Positions 37,770-46,415 of a stretch of 64,000 nucleotides of DNA are shown in pieces. A program made the position numbers and the translations under genes. The DNA comes from Coraliomargarita sp965656715 (GTDB taxonomy: Bacteria > Verrucomicrobiota > Verrucomicrobiia > Opitutales > Coraliomargaritaceae). Each line of letters begins with the position of its first letter. Within the stretch, counting starts at the first letter, position 1. The stretch lies in assembly GCA_965656715.1 (NCBI GenBank), contig CBFHLR010000006.1, positions 41,863-105,862 on the forward strand, in the 5' to 3' direction. The notes under the pieces were generated by a model. That model searched no databases and had not been told where the DNA came from. It saw nothing but the letters and a program-made list of their open reading frames with translations.

Positions 37770-38289
37770 TCCACGCGGCATCGTTTTATTCGGGGCCAAT
37801 GCCCTGCTGCTCCACCTGACGCTGATGGTGAACTCCGCGCTATCGGGCAGCTCGCTATATCTACTACTGTTGGGACCGATGCTCGTCATCCCGGCGCTCT
37901 ACATGCGCCACTCGGCTTACTTTCTTTGCACACTCATGTCAGGACTATGGGTGGATGCTGCCCTGCCGACCCCCTTCGGCCTTTTCACACTGAGCTTTCT
38001 GGCCGCAGGCGCAGCGACCTTTGCCTTGCGCATGCGCTTTCGAACTGAAAAGAACTATCATCCCGCCCTCATCGCCCACGCCAGCAACGCCTTCTGCTTC
38101 CTTGCACTAATGATCAGCCAAAAAGGCGAGCTTCTTTCCGTATCCACATTCTGGATACAAGCCATCCTCTCGATGCTCTTATCGCATTTGGCACTATTGG
38201 TCATCGCACCATGGTTCTTTAACCTGGAGCGCTTACTCTTCGACCTATTCCGACTCGATCCAGACCCCGAAGATCTTCCGTTGTTGTAA
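37759..38289 (+). CDS. mreD: Rod-shape membrane protein MreD
   Basis: 176 residues, overlapping mreC by 11 bases and ending directly before the mrdA ATG. It is hydrophobic with about five membrane helices, as in MreD, and has weak sequence conservation, so the call rests partly on position. MreD is the integral membrane part of the rod complex. The C-terminal tail (RLDPDPEDLPLL) is acidic and cytoplasmic or periplasmic. Confidence 0.88.
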   Translation: MYFDPRGIVLFGANALLLHLTLMVNSALSGSSLYLLLLGPMLVIPALYMRHSAYFLCTLMSGLWVDAALPTPFGLFTLSFLAAGAATFALRMRFRTEKNYHPALIAHASNAFCFLALMISQKGELLSVSTFWIQAILSMLLSHLALLVIAPWFFNLERLLFDLFRLDPDPEDLPLL

Positions 38290-40245
38290 ATGAGCGACTT
38301 TGATGTGCATCGGGGTGAGAATCCCCGCATCCTCTTCTTCCTGTGGATCATCTTGGCAGCCACCACAGTGCTCATCCTTGGGCTCGGCTGGCGACAACTC
38401 ATCGCCAAAGACGAATTTGACGAGATTGAGAAACGCCAAACCGAGCGCCGCATTCTCAAACCCGGCCCGCGCGGCGACATCTACGACCGTGAAGGGCGCC
38501 TCCTCGTAGGCAACCGACCGCACTACTCGGCGGTGGTTTACCTCGATGACCTGCGTCCCGAGTTCCGCTCCGAGTATTCCAGAATCATCAAGGCTGAGCG
38601 CGCGCGTATCAAAGAGGAATACCAAGGCACGCCTGCAAATGTCCGTCCTGCAGATCCACCGCTTCCCAATTACAACGAATTACAATGGGTTGCCCGTGAG
38701 AACGTCATCCAACGCTACATTGATCTAATCAATTACATCACCGGACGCGACGATAGCCTGAGGCGCTCAACCATCATCCGCCATTTCAATGAGCGCCTAC
38801 TGCTCCCGCTACCACTCGCCCAAGATCTAACTCCAGATCAATATGCAAGACTGGTAGAGCAATTACACCCGCTCAAGTCACCGGTCAAAGTCCACACCGA
38901 CACCGCACGCCACTACCCATACAAAGATCTCGCCGCCCATGTGCTCGGTTATGTGCAGAGCAGACTACCCAACGAAGACGAGATCCCCGACGATGGAATT
39001 AAGACCTTCACCTTCAAAAAGAAGGTCGGGGAAACCGGTCTCGAACGCAGTTTCGACGAACACCTATCCGGCACAACAGGCATGGAGATTTGGCGCGTCG
39101 ATCCTCTCGGTTTCCAGGATACACGATTAGACTCAATCACCCCACAACAGGGCAACAACCTCATCACCAGCATCGACATCGACCTGCAACAGGCCGCTGA
39201 AATCGCACTCGGCGAACGCACCGGAGCCGCCGTCGCACTCGACATCCAAAGCGGCGAAGTGCTGGCCATCGCCAGCCACCCGACTTACGACCTCAACCGC
39301 CTGAGCCCCTACATCCCACGCACCACCTTTCAAGAGATCAACGAGCTCGGCGCATGGCTCAACCGCAGCGTGCAACTCTCTTATCCACCGGGCTCCACGT
39401 TCAAGTTGATCACATCGATCGCTGGGCTGCGCAATGGCACGCTCACCACCGAAAGCGAACACAACTGCGGCGGCGTCTATCGCGTGGGCAACCGAATCTT
39501 TCGCTGCCATTCACGCTGGGGGCATGGAGAAACAAACCTCGCTGGCGCCATCGAAGGCAGCTGCAATGTCTTTTACTATGCGGAAGGCCTTAAAATGGGC
39601 ATCGATGTGCTCAGCGCGGAAGCCAAACGTTTCGGGCTCGACCAAAAAACCAGCATTGAGCTCCCCTCTGAAACCAGCCGCCTCATCGTCCCCTCAAAAG
39701 ACTGGAAGCGTCAGGACAGAGGCGAGGGCTGGGTTCCGGGCGACACGGCCAACACATCCATCGGGCAAGGCTTCCTACTGAACACACCGCTGCAGATGGC
39801 GACGGTGATCGCATCGATCGCCCGCGATGAAACCCGCACCAAGCCGACACTGCGCGCCCTCTCTCGTGAAGAAGCTATGCAAGTCAACCACGGCGGCGAG
39901 CCAATCGGCCTCACGCCGAAGCAAAAGGCATTACTCTGGGAAGGCATGGAACGCGTCGTCGGTCCCAATGGCACAGGCCGCCTCGTGCAGATCGATGGAC
40001 TGCGCATCGGCGGAAAAACCGGCACTGCCGACTTCCGCGCCCACGGACAAGAGGTGAACCTCGCTTGGTTTGTGGGCTTTGCTCCGATTGAGAATCCAAA
40101 GATCGCAGTTGCCGTCATGGTTGAAGGCACACGCGCCAGCCAAACCTACCAAGGCGGCTCAACCGCAGGCCCCGTGGCCAAAGACATCTTCCTCAAATAC
40201 CTTGAGAAATTCCCCGAGCGTATGGGCTTTGCCATCGCAGAGTAA
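38290..40245 (+). CDS. mrdA: Penicillin-binding protein 2 (elongation transpeptidase)
   Basis: 651 residues. A signal-anchor helix (RILFFLWIILAATTVLILGL) precedes the PBP dimerisation domain and the transpeptidase domain. The three active motifs are STFK beginning at Ser369, SCN in EGSCNVFYY, and KTG in GGKTGTADF. This class B enzyme cross-links peptidoglycan during side-wall growth. It abuts mreD with no gap. The palindromic element at 40259-40328 follows the stop and probably ends the operon. Confidence 0.95.
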   Translation: MSDFDVHRGENPRILFFLWIILAATTVLILGLGWRQLIAKDEFDEIEKRQTERRILKPGPRGDIYDREGRLLVGNRPHYSAVVYLDDLRPEFRSEYSRIIKAERARIKEEYQGTPANVRPADPPLPNYNELQWVARENVIQRYIDLINYITGRDDSLRRSTIIRHFNERLLLPLPLAQDLTPDQYARLVEQLHPLKSPVKVHTDTARHYPYKDLAAHVLGYVQSRLPNEDEIPDDGIKTFTFKKKVGETGLERSFDEHLSGTTGMEIWRVDPLGFQDTRLDSITPQQGNNLITSIDIDLQQAAEIALGERTGAAVALDIQSGEVLAIASHPTYDLNRLSPYIPRTTFQEINELGAWLNRSVQLSYPPGSTFKLITSIAGLRNGTLTTESEHNCGGVYRVGNRIFRCHSRWGHGETNLAGAIEGSCNVFYYAEGLKMGIDVLSAEAKRFGLDQKTSIELPSETSRLIVPSKDWKRQDRGEGWVPGDTANTSIGQGFLLNTPLQMATVIASIARDETRTKPTLRALSREEAMQVNHGGEPIGLTPKQKALLWEGMERVVGPNGTGRLVQIDGLRIGGKTGTADFRAHGQEVNLAWFVGFAPIENPKIAVAVMVEGTRASQTYQGGSTAGPVAKDIFLKYLEKFPERMGFAIAE

Positions 40246-40258
40246 ACGACTGCTAAAA

Positions 40259-40328
40259 ATGTAGCATAGGCATCTTGCCTGTGCCTTTCACCCAAACACG
40301 AGACACAGGCTGGAAGCCTGTGCTACAT
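40259..40328. repeat. Palindromic element between mrdA and the SDR gene
   Basis: Outer arms ATGTAGCA (40259-40266) and TGCTACAT (40321-40328) enclose AGGCAtctTGCCT-type and CACAGGCTggaAGCCTGTG hairpins. Its right arm covers the stop codon of the SDR gene (40323-40325). Its position between convergent genes suits a bidirectional terminator, but there is no T-run, and the words resemble dispersed elements. Confidence 0.75.
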
Positions 40329-41030
40329 CTTGCGAATATCCGCGTAGCTACCGCTTTCGAGCTCGAGCAAGCGCGGAAACGCGTCGATCAACATTCGCGC
40401 GCAGGTCTCGCCATCCGGCATTTTCTCGGTGCCCTTGGCAGCCTTCAAGACCTCGAGCGGCTCGTAGCGGTCATCCTCAGGCAACGCGGTCAAGTAGTCC
40501 TGCATTGCGGTATCCACTAAGCCCGGCGCAAACGAGGTGAAATGCGTGCGCGGTCGCTCCCCAGCATAGAGCTTGATCAGCATATTCAGCGCAGCCTTCG
40601 AAAGACTATAACCATTCCAGCCACGGCTGCCCGATTGCGAGGCGCCGGACGAAATAGCCACCACTTGCTTCACTTTGCGCCCAGATGCAAAGATCAGATC
40701 CAAGATCCACTTATTCGCGAACACGTTGATCTCCATCGTCTCACGGACATCACTCAAAGGCGTCGCCTGCATGTCGCGAATTTCACCCAGTTTGCCGGCG
40801 TTCAAAATGACTCGATGCAAATGCCCGGCATCCGCCAGAAGGCGTCCTACCGCGGAGATTGCGGATGAGCCGTCAGCCAGATCGACCGATTCAAAGATCA
40901 TGCCTTGATCGATCAAATCCTGCGGCGCACGACGACTGCAGCCATAGACCCGTGCGCCCTGTTCCAGATATACTTTTGCCAGCCCATAACCGAGACCAGA
41001 ACTCACTCCTGTGATAAAGACTTTTTCCAT
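40323..41030 (-). CDS. Short-chain dehydrogenase/reductase
   Basis: 235 residues from ATG 41030. The Rossmann start is MEKVFITGVSSGLGYGLAKVYLEQ with TGxxxGxG for NAD(P). ILNAG replaces the usual NNAG, and the catalytic Ser-Tyr-Lys set is in AISSGASQSG and YSLSKAAL. The substrate is unknown. The last codons run into the palindromic element at 40259-40328. Confidence 0.88.
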   Translation of the reverse strand: MEKVFITGVSSGLGYGLAKVYLEQGARVYGCSRRAPQDLIDQGMIFESVDLADGSSAISAVGRLLADAGHLHRVILNAGKLGEIRDMQATPLSDVRETMEINVFANKWILDLIFASGRKVKQVVAISSGASQSGSRGWNGYSLSKAALNMLIKLYAGERPRTHFTSFAPGLVDTAMQDYLTALPEDDRYEPLEVLKAAKGTEKMPDGETCARMLIDAFPRLLELESGSYADIRKM

Positions 41031-41308
41031 GTAACTATTTCGTATGCACAGCGATATCTTGATTACAACTTTTGTCTGCACCACACCATGAATACTCCAG
41101 TAAAACCGCTCCCCATCTACCCAAGCACTTCATTTGTTTGGGCTATCCAAACAAGCACCAGCCCTGAGACTACGGGACCCCAGCAAGAACTCCACGCGCC
41201 CGTGGTGGCGCCCATCAGCGGCCAAGCAAAGCCAAACGCTAGCTTGCGCCCAGCCTCTCAGAGCTCGTGAGACAGCCAGTGCTAAAACTCACTCCCAGTC
41301 CGTCTCAC

Positions 41309-41893
41309 TCAACCTCGCCAGGTAAAGGCATGGCATAGGGCCACCGCCGCCGCATCGGATTCATCGTAATGCTTGCCAACATCTGTCCCCGTAAGACTAT
41401 AAATCGTGCGCGCGACTTGCTCTTTACTCGCACGGCCTGCCCCCACAACCGCCTGCTTCACACGCAGCGGTGCATACTCAAAAACCGGCAAACCTGACAT
41501 CACTGCGGCCGCAATCGCAGCCCCTCGTGCCGCACCCAAAATCTGCGCGGTCTGGAAATTCTGCACGTAGATGGTCTGCTCGATCGCAACATGCTGAATC
41601 TTGTGCTGATTGATATAATCCTCCACCTGATTGCCAATCGCGCCCAAACACTCCGGCATCGTGAGCGAGCGGTGCAGGCGCAGCGTCGAACACTCCAGCA
41701 CCGTCACCTCATTGGCCGCTTTGTAGTCGATCACAGCAAATCCACTGCCCCGCAAACTCGGGTCAATCCCTAGCACCACCCCCTTGAACTGGATCGGCGT
41801 CGCCATCACAGCTTGCGTAGTCTTTTTCTTTGGCCCCGAAGTGCCCTCGCGAGCCACATACTCGGCCCAAAGTTTGCGTGAGGATTTTGCCAT
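41309..41893 (-). CDS. ruvC: Holliday junction endonuclease RuvC
   Basis: 194 residues. RuvC cuts Holliday junctions symmetrically after RuvAB migration. The RNase H-fold catalytic acids are visible: Asp44 in LGIDPSLRGSG, Glu in AIEQTIY, and two Asp in YDESDAAAVALCHA. It has a 37-residue basic N-terminal extension compared with E. coli RuvC; an internal ATG at 41806 would give a more usual length. The ATG overlaps the stop of the TauE-like gene by one base (TAATG on the minus strand), so the two are co-translated. Confidence 0.9.
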   Translation of the reverse strand: MAKSSRKLWAEYVAREGTSGPKKKTTQAVMATPIQFKGVVLGIDPSLRGSGFAVIDYKAANEVTVLECSTLRLHRSLTMPECLGAIGNQVEDYINQHKIQHVAIEQTIYVQNFQTAQILGAARGAAIAAAVMSGLPVFEYAPLRVKQAVVGAGRASKEQVARTIYSLTGTDVGKHYDESDAAAVALCHAFTWRG

Positions 41894-42642
41894 TAGAAGA
41901 TCAGTTTCAGTCCACCCACGATCACAAAGAACCAGATCAAAAACTCAAACACCTTCTGGTTGATGCGCTTCACCAGCAGCGGAGCGAGCAGCGCACCCAG
42001 TATCGCAAAGGGCATCAGACTCACACTCAAGCGGATCGATTCAAAATCGATAATCCCCAGCTGCATCATAAAGGGCACCTTGAACAAATTGACCAAAAAG
42101 AAAAACCATGCCGCCGTGCCGATATAAGCATACTTCGGCAAACCGGCTGCGATAAAATACAAGGCTGCCACCGGCCCGGCCGCATTGGCCACCATGGTCG
42201 CAAAGCCACCAATAATGCCCGTTGAAGCCACAAAAAGAGGGTGATGCGGTAAATGGTCCTCGCCGTCATGATTGCGGCGCTGCCACTTCCGGAAGAAGTG
42301 CACCGCAGTCATCGAAAGCAAAATCGCACCGATCAAAATGCGCACCTGCCCATCGTCCACTCGGCTAAACACCATCCAGCCGATCAGTATTCCCACCACC
42401 GTCCATGGCGCGAGCTTGCCGATGTAGGACCACAGCGCGTGTTTGCGATACACCACGACCGCAACAATATCCGCAGCAATCAAGATCGGTAACAACACAC
42501 CGACCGATGCTTTAGCATCAATGACCAATGCAAACAGCACCACTGTGATGTTGCCAACGCCAGGCAAGCCGCCCTTGCCTAGGCCAACGCAAAGCGCCCC
42601 TACAGCGATTACGCACAGCTGCCACAAATCCATTGATTCCAT
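41893..42642 (-). CDS. TauE/SafE-type sulfite/organosulfonate exporter family permease
   Basis: 249 residues with about eight membrane helices. The TauE/SafE repeats are seen as VGLGKGGLPGVGNI in the N-terminal half and GIIGGFATMVANAAGPVAALYF in the second. Family members move sulfite, sulfoacetate or related anions, though the substrate is unknown here. It is translationally coupled to ruvC, an unusual partner. A sulfatase gene lies 1.1 kb away on the other strand, which might be relevant, but there is no direct link. Confidence 0.85.
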   Translation of the reverse strand: MESMDLWQLCVIAVGALCVGLGKGGLPGVGNITVVLFALVIDAKASVGVLLPILIAADIVAVVVYRKHALWSYIGKLAPWTVVGILIGWMVFSRVDDGQVRILIGAILLSMTAVHFFRKWQRRNHDGEDHLPHHPLFVASTGIIGGFATMVANAAGPVAALYFIAAGLPKYAYIGTAAWFFFLVNLFKVPFMMQLGIIDFESIRLSVSLMPFAILGALLAPLLVKRINQKVFEFLIWFFVIVGGLKLIF

Positions 42643-42693
42643 CTGCTAAGCTATTCGGAATTGGCCCCCTGATCGCAATCGAAATCCGAGCAA

Positions 42694-42764
42694 GGAGGAC
42701 GGGCACTCCTGTCCGTCCCGTAAGAACACAGCCAAATCTGGCAGGACAAGAGTGTCCCGCCTCC
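42694..42764. repeat. Palindromic element with two inner hairpins
   Basis: Outer arms near GGAGGACGGGCACTC (42694-42708) and GAGTGTCCCGCCTCC (42750-42764) match at 12 of 15 positions. Inner hairpins are GGACGG/CCGTCC and GGACA/TGTCC. The layout is the same as at 9274-9336 and 48647-48716, and the words are related to 17059-17076. It lies in the divergent gap between the TauE-like gene and truA. Confidence 0.75.
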
Positions 42765-42851
42765 GCAGTGCTCGCCTGCTCGACCACCCCGAAATCGCAT
42801 CACGCACGATTTCGATTTCGACAAGGATTTCGATTTCGATTGAGTCAGACA

Positions 42852-43589
42852 ATGCGTTGGAAATGCACATGCGCCTATGACGGCACCGACTTCGACGGCT
42901 GGCAACGCCAGCGCGGCGGCGAAGCCGTGCAGAACTACATCGAACGGGCCCTCTCCCAGATCTTCAATCAACCGATTAAAATTCACGGCAGTGGTCGCAC
43001 CGATGCCGGAGTGCACGCACGCGGGCAATGCTTCCACTTCGACGGCGACTGGCCACACAACGGCGGCAAACTCATCCGTGCGCTGCACTCCATGCTACCC
43101 GACACCCTGAAGATCACTTCGATCCAACAGGCTTCCGACGACTTTCACGCCCGCCACTCCGCCATCGGCAAGCGCTACATCTACCGCTACTACCTCGGCC
43201 GCGCCAACCCACTCGAGCAGCGCTACGTATGGGCCTGTCGTGACACACCGATGGACTTCGACGCAATGCAGGAAGCGGCCAAGCGCCTCACCGGCAAGCA
43301 CGACTTCTCAGCCTACGGCGCCACTCACGGCAAGGACAGCGACCCCAATCCGGTCAAAAACATTTACCGACTTGATCTCGTCAAGAAGGGCAAACACATC
43401 ACCATGACCACCGAAGGCAGTGGCTACCTCTACCGCATGGTCCGCAGCTTCGCCGGAGCGCTCTACTGGACCGGCCGTGGACGCCTTAGTCCGGACGACA
43501 TCACCGAGATTCTCGAGTCTAAGACCCGCACGCAGCGTATCGTCACAGCCCCAGGGACTGGTCTATGTCTAGACCGAGTTTTTTATTAG
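42852..43589 (+). CDS. truA: tRNA pseudouridine synthase A
   Basis: 245 residues from ATG 42852; the open frame back to 42633 would run through repeat DNA. TruA makes pseudouridine at positions 38-40 of the tRNA anticodon arm. The catalytic Asp lies in GSGRTDAGVHARGQ, with the start CAYDGTDFDGWQRQ and the later GSGYLYRMVRSFAG all conserved. A simple-sequence stretch (repeats of GATTTCGATTTCGA) lies just before the start. The gene is a single unit on the plus strand. Confidence 0.95.
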   Translation: MRWKCTCAYDGTDFDGWQRQRGGEAVQNYIERALSQIFNQPIKIHGSGRTDAGVHARGQCFHFDGDWPHNGGKLIRALHSMLPDTLKITSIQQASDDFHARHSAIGKRYIYRYYLGRANPLEQRYVWACRDTPMDFDAMQEAAKRLTGKHDFSAYGATHGKDSDPNPVKNIYRLDLVKKGKHITMTTEGSGYLYRMVRSFAGALYWTGRGRLSPDDITEILESKTRTQRIVTAPGTGLCLDRVFY

Positions 43590-43717
43590 TAGGCAAGACA
43601 CCCATCAGTGTAAATGGCTCACTCGATTTGACATCAAAGATGAGCTTAATCTTGTAACTGACAGTAAATGGGCCTCCTCCCTGAGGCTGTAACTCAATTG
43701 CCTAACTGTCATTACTA

Positions 43718-45229
43718 ATGAAGAAACATTATACCTCATTGCTCCTCGCTCTCGCATCGCTTGTCACCTCTTTATCTGCAGAAAAACCTAATATCGTCGT
43801 CATATTTACTGACGATATTGGCATCTGGAATATCAATGCATACGCGCGCGGAATGATGTCCAGCCGCACGCCTAACATTGATAGCATCGCAGCAAAAGGC
43901 ATATTATTTACTGACTATTACGCCGAGCCCTCGTGCACCGCAGGCCGATCAGCATTCCTTACTGGACAATATCCAGTTCGCACCGGCATGCACACCGTTG
44001 GACTACCCGGCGGGCCCCAAGGCCTATCTCAAGAGACTCCCACACTTCCAGAACTACTGAAGTTGCAAGGCTACACAACAGGCCAATTTGGCAAAAACCA
44101 CTTGGGAGATCGTGACGAGTTCCTCCCAACAATGCACGGTTTTGACGAATATTGGGGCTGGCTCTACCACCTCAACGCAATGGAATATGCCGAAGATCCG
44201 GACTGGCCTAAAGACGGAAGCTTAGATGCATTCGCACCACGCAACTTAGTCCATGTATGGGCACAAGACGATGGCACTCAGAAAATTGTTGACGATGGCC
44301 CACTACCAATCGAGCGCATGCGCACAATTGATGACGAACTGAACAAGCACGCTATCAACTTTATCACACGTGCCGTCGAGGAGGGTAAACCCTTCTTTAC
44401 TTGGTATTGCCCATCGCGTGGCCATGTATGGACTCACCTCTCACCCAAATATGAAGCCATGCTGGGACAAAATGGCTGGGGGCTACAGGAGGTAATCATG
44501 AAAGACCTAGACGACCATGTCGGTGAGCTACTTCAGGCATTAGAAGATCTGGGAGTTGCAGATAACACCATTGTCGTGTTCACAGCCGACAACGGCCCCG
44601 AAATCATGACATGGCCTGATGGTGGTATGACACCTTTCCATGGCGAGAAAGGCACGACATGGGAGGGCGGAGTCCGCGCACCGATGCTAATTGCATGGCC
44701 AGCAAAAATTGAATCCGGAATCGTCAATAATGGTTTATTTGATGGCAAAGATTGGCTCCCCACTCTGGTCGCAGCGGCCGGCGGACCTGCCGATTTAAAA
44801 GAGCAAATGCTCACAGGCTATGAGGGACATAAAGCCCATTTAGATGGTTACAATCAGCTCGACCTGCTACTCGGAGAAGGCTCATCAAAACGCAAAGAAA
44901 TAATTTACTACGAGCGCACACAGCTACAGGCTGTCCGCTATGGAGATTGGAAGGCTCACTTCGTGATTCAACCAAATGGCTGGGCTGGTGCAAAAGAAGA
45001 GCTCAATGCTCCCATGCTCTTTAACTTACGCCGAGACCCATTCGAACGCGCTGAAGAGGAATCTGGGATGTATATTCGCTGGATGGGTGAAAAGATGTGG
45101 GCCTTCGGCCCCGCACAGGCAATCGTCAAACAACACTTAGCAACCTTCGAAGAATGGCCTCCAGTCACCCCTGTGCGCAATAAGGCTAATATCGAATCCA
45201 CCCTGCAAGGCATGGACAATCGCCGCTAA
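43718..45229 (+). CDS. Secreted sulfatase (formylglycine-dependent type)
   Basis: 503 residues with a signal peptide (residues 1-21, cut near SLSA-EK). The metal-binding Asp pair is Asp32-Asp33 in IFTDDIG. The formylglycine site is Cys73 in SCTAGRSAFLTGQYP, the C-x-A-x-R variant of the C-x-P-x-R consensus. Such enzymes remove sulfate from sulfated polysaccharides or steroids. Codons are noticeably richer in A and T than in the flanking truA and comF genes. No formylglycine-generating enzyme is in the window. It shares a transcript with the DUF4345 gene 12 bases downstream. Confidence 0.93.
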   Translation: MKKHYTSLLLALASLVTSLSAEKPNIVVIFTDDIGIWNINAYARGMMSSRTPNIDSIAAKGILFTDYYAEPSCTAGRSAFLTGQYPVRTGMHTVGLPGGPQGLSQETPTLPELLKLQGYTTGQFGKNHLGDRDEFLPTMHGFDEYWGWLYHLNAMEYAEDPDWPKDGSLDAFAPRNLVHVWAQDDGTQKIVDDGPLPIERMRTIDDELNKHAINFITRAVEEGKPFFTWYCPSRGHVWTHLSPKYEAMLGQNGWGLQEVIMKDLDDHVGELLQALEDLGVADNTIVVFTADNGPEIMTWPDGGMTPFHGEKGTTWEGGVRAPMLIAWPAKIESGIVNNGLFDGKDWLPTLVAAAGGPADLKEQMLTGYEGHKAHLDGYNQLDLLLGEGSSKRKEIIYYERTQLQAVRYGDWKAHFVIQPNGWAGAKEELNAPMLFNLRRDPFERAEEESGMYIRWMGEKMWAFGPAQAIVKQHLATFEEWPPVTPVRNKANIESTLQGMDNRR

Positions 45230-45241
45230 CCAAGAACGAAC

Positions 45242-45622
45242 GTGAATCTCAAAAAAGCACTTCTAATACTATCGTGCCTCACGATTACAGTGATTGCACT
45301 CCTTTATGGGGTCTCGCCAGATTGGTTTTATGCAACTTTGTTGAGTAAAAGCTCACAAGCTCCCGGAATTGATCAAGCTCATATATTGAGGGCTATCATG
45401 ATGCTTTACATCAGCTTAGGAGGGTTCTGGCTTTATTGCGCTTTTTCCGAAAAATTCAGAGATGCTGGCGTCATTTTGCTGGCAATTTTCTGCGGTGGCT
45501 TAGTTAGCGGACGCATTCTTAGCGTCGTTATCGATGGAATGCCCTCACCTATTTTATTGATATACATAGGCATGGAGCTCGCGTTAGTTCCAGTCTGCCT
45601 CTGGCTACTGAAACGTGGCTAA
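45242..45622 (+). CDS. DUF4345-type small membrane protein
   Basis: 126 residues from GTG 45242 with four membrane helices, matching the DUF4345 pattern (ALLYGVSPDWF, then HILRAIMMLYISLGGFWLYCAF and SGRILSVVIDGMPS). The function is unknown. It follows the sulfatase by 12 bases and shares its A+T-rich composition, so both probably arrived together. Its last 8 bases overlap the start of comF. Confidence 0.8.
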   Translation: MNLKKALLILSCLTITVIALLYGVSPDWFYATLLSKSSQAPGIDQAHILRAIMMLYISLGGFWLYCAFSEKFRDAGVILLAIFCGGLVSGRILSVVIDGMPSPILLIYIGMELALVPVCLWLLKRG

Positions 45623-46367
45623 GGAAACTAGCACACTACGATTCAGAGGTAATTCAAGCGTAGCAAGGGCCTGCCTCGACCTACTCTTTCCGCGTAGCTG
45701 CGTGCATTGCTCCGATATCGTGGAGGACTCGGATTACGAATTTCTCTGCACTCGCTGCGCACGCGAGATCTACTTCTCAACCCCACCCGCCTGCAGCAAC
45801 TGTGGCTATCCTTACTGGGGGCAACTGGCGGGCCACAAGATTTGCCCGCACTGCGCGGAGCTGAATCCCGTCTTTGACGAGGGCAAAACCCTATTCCTCG
45901 CCAAAGGCCCCGCCCGCAGCCTCCTGCACTGCCTCAAATACCAGAACGGCTTCTATATTTTGCGCGACCTTGCCCGCATGGTGACCGAACAGGCTCATTA
46001 CCATGACTATCTGCAAGGCGCGCAACTGCTGCCCGTGCCACTTCACCCCGACAAACAGCGTGAACGCGGCTTCAACCAGAGCGCAAAAATTGCTCAAATG
46101 CTGGCGAAGACCGCCCAAATCAGTGTCGCCGAGCTCCTAATCCGCACCGAATACACGCAGACTCAAACTCGACTCGACCGAAAATCCCGTCACCAAAACG
46201 TAAAAAATGCCTTTGCCTTGGCACCGGATGCAGTTGTAATCCCCGAGCAACAATACATTCTCATCGACGACGTGTTCACCACCGGATCGACCCTCAACGC
46301 CTGCGCCAGCGTCCTACGCCAAGCAGGAGCTCAGCACCTGAAGGTCGCCACCATCGGACACGGCTAA
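45615..46367 (+). CDS. comF: ComF-family amidophosphoribosyltransferase-like protein
   Basis: 250 residues from GTG 45615, overlapping the preceding gene. An N-terminal zinc-binding region has CVHC, CTRC, CSNC and CPHC pairs. A phosphoribosyltransferase domain follows with the PRPP loop YILIDDVFTTGSTLNAC. ComF proteins are needed for DNA uptake or processing in competent bacteria, though the reaction is unclear. Base composition returns to the window's norm here. Confidence 0.9.
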   Translation: MAKETSTLRFRGNSSVARACLDLLFPRSCVHCSDIVEDSDYEFLCTRCAREIYFSTPPACSNCGYPYWGQLAGHKICPHCAELNPVFDEGKTLFLAKGPARSLLHCLKYQNGFYILRDLARMVTEQAHYHDYLQGAQLLPVPLHPDKQRERGFNQSAKIAQMLAKTAQISVAELLIRTEYTQTQTRLDRKSRHQNVKNAFALAPDAVVIPEQQYILIDDVFTTGSTLNACASVLRQAGAQHLKVATIGHG

Positions 46368-46415
46368 CTACCAATTAACTTTTCCACCTTTCACCTTCAT
46401 ATTTTCACACAACCT

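Noticed and set aside
41088..41270. Possible 60-codon small gene between the SDR and ruvC genes
   Set aside because: There is no ribosome site, no known motif and Ser/Pro/Thr-rich random-looking residues. It may be untranslated.
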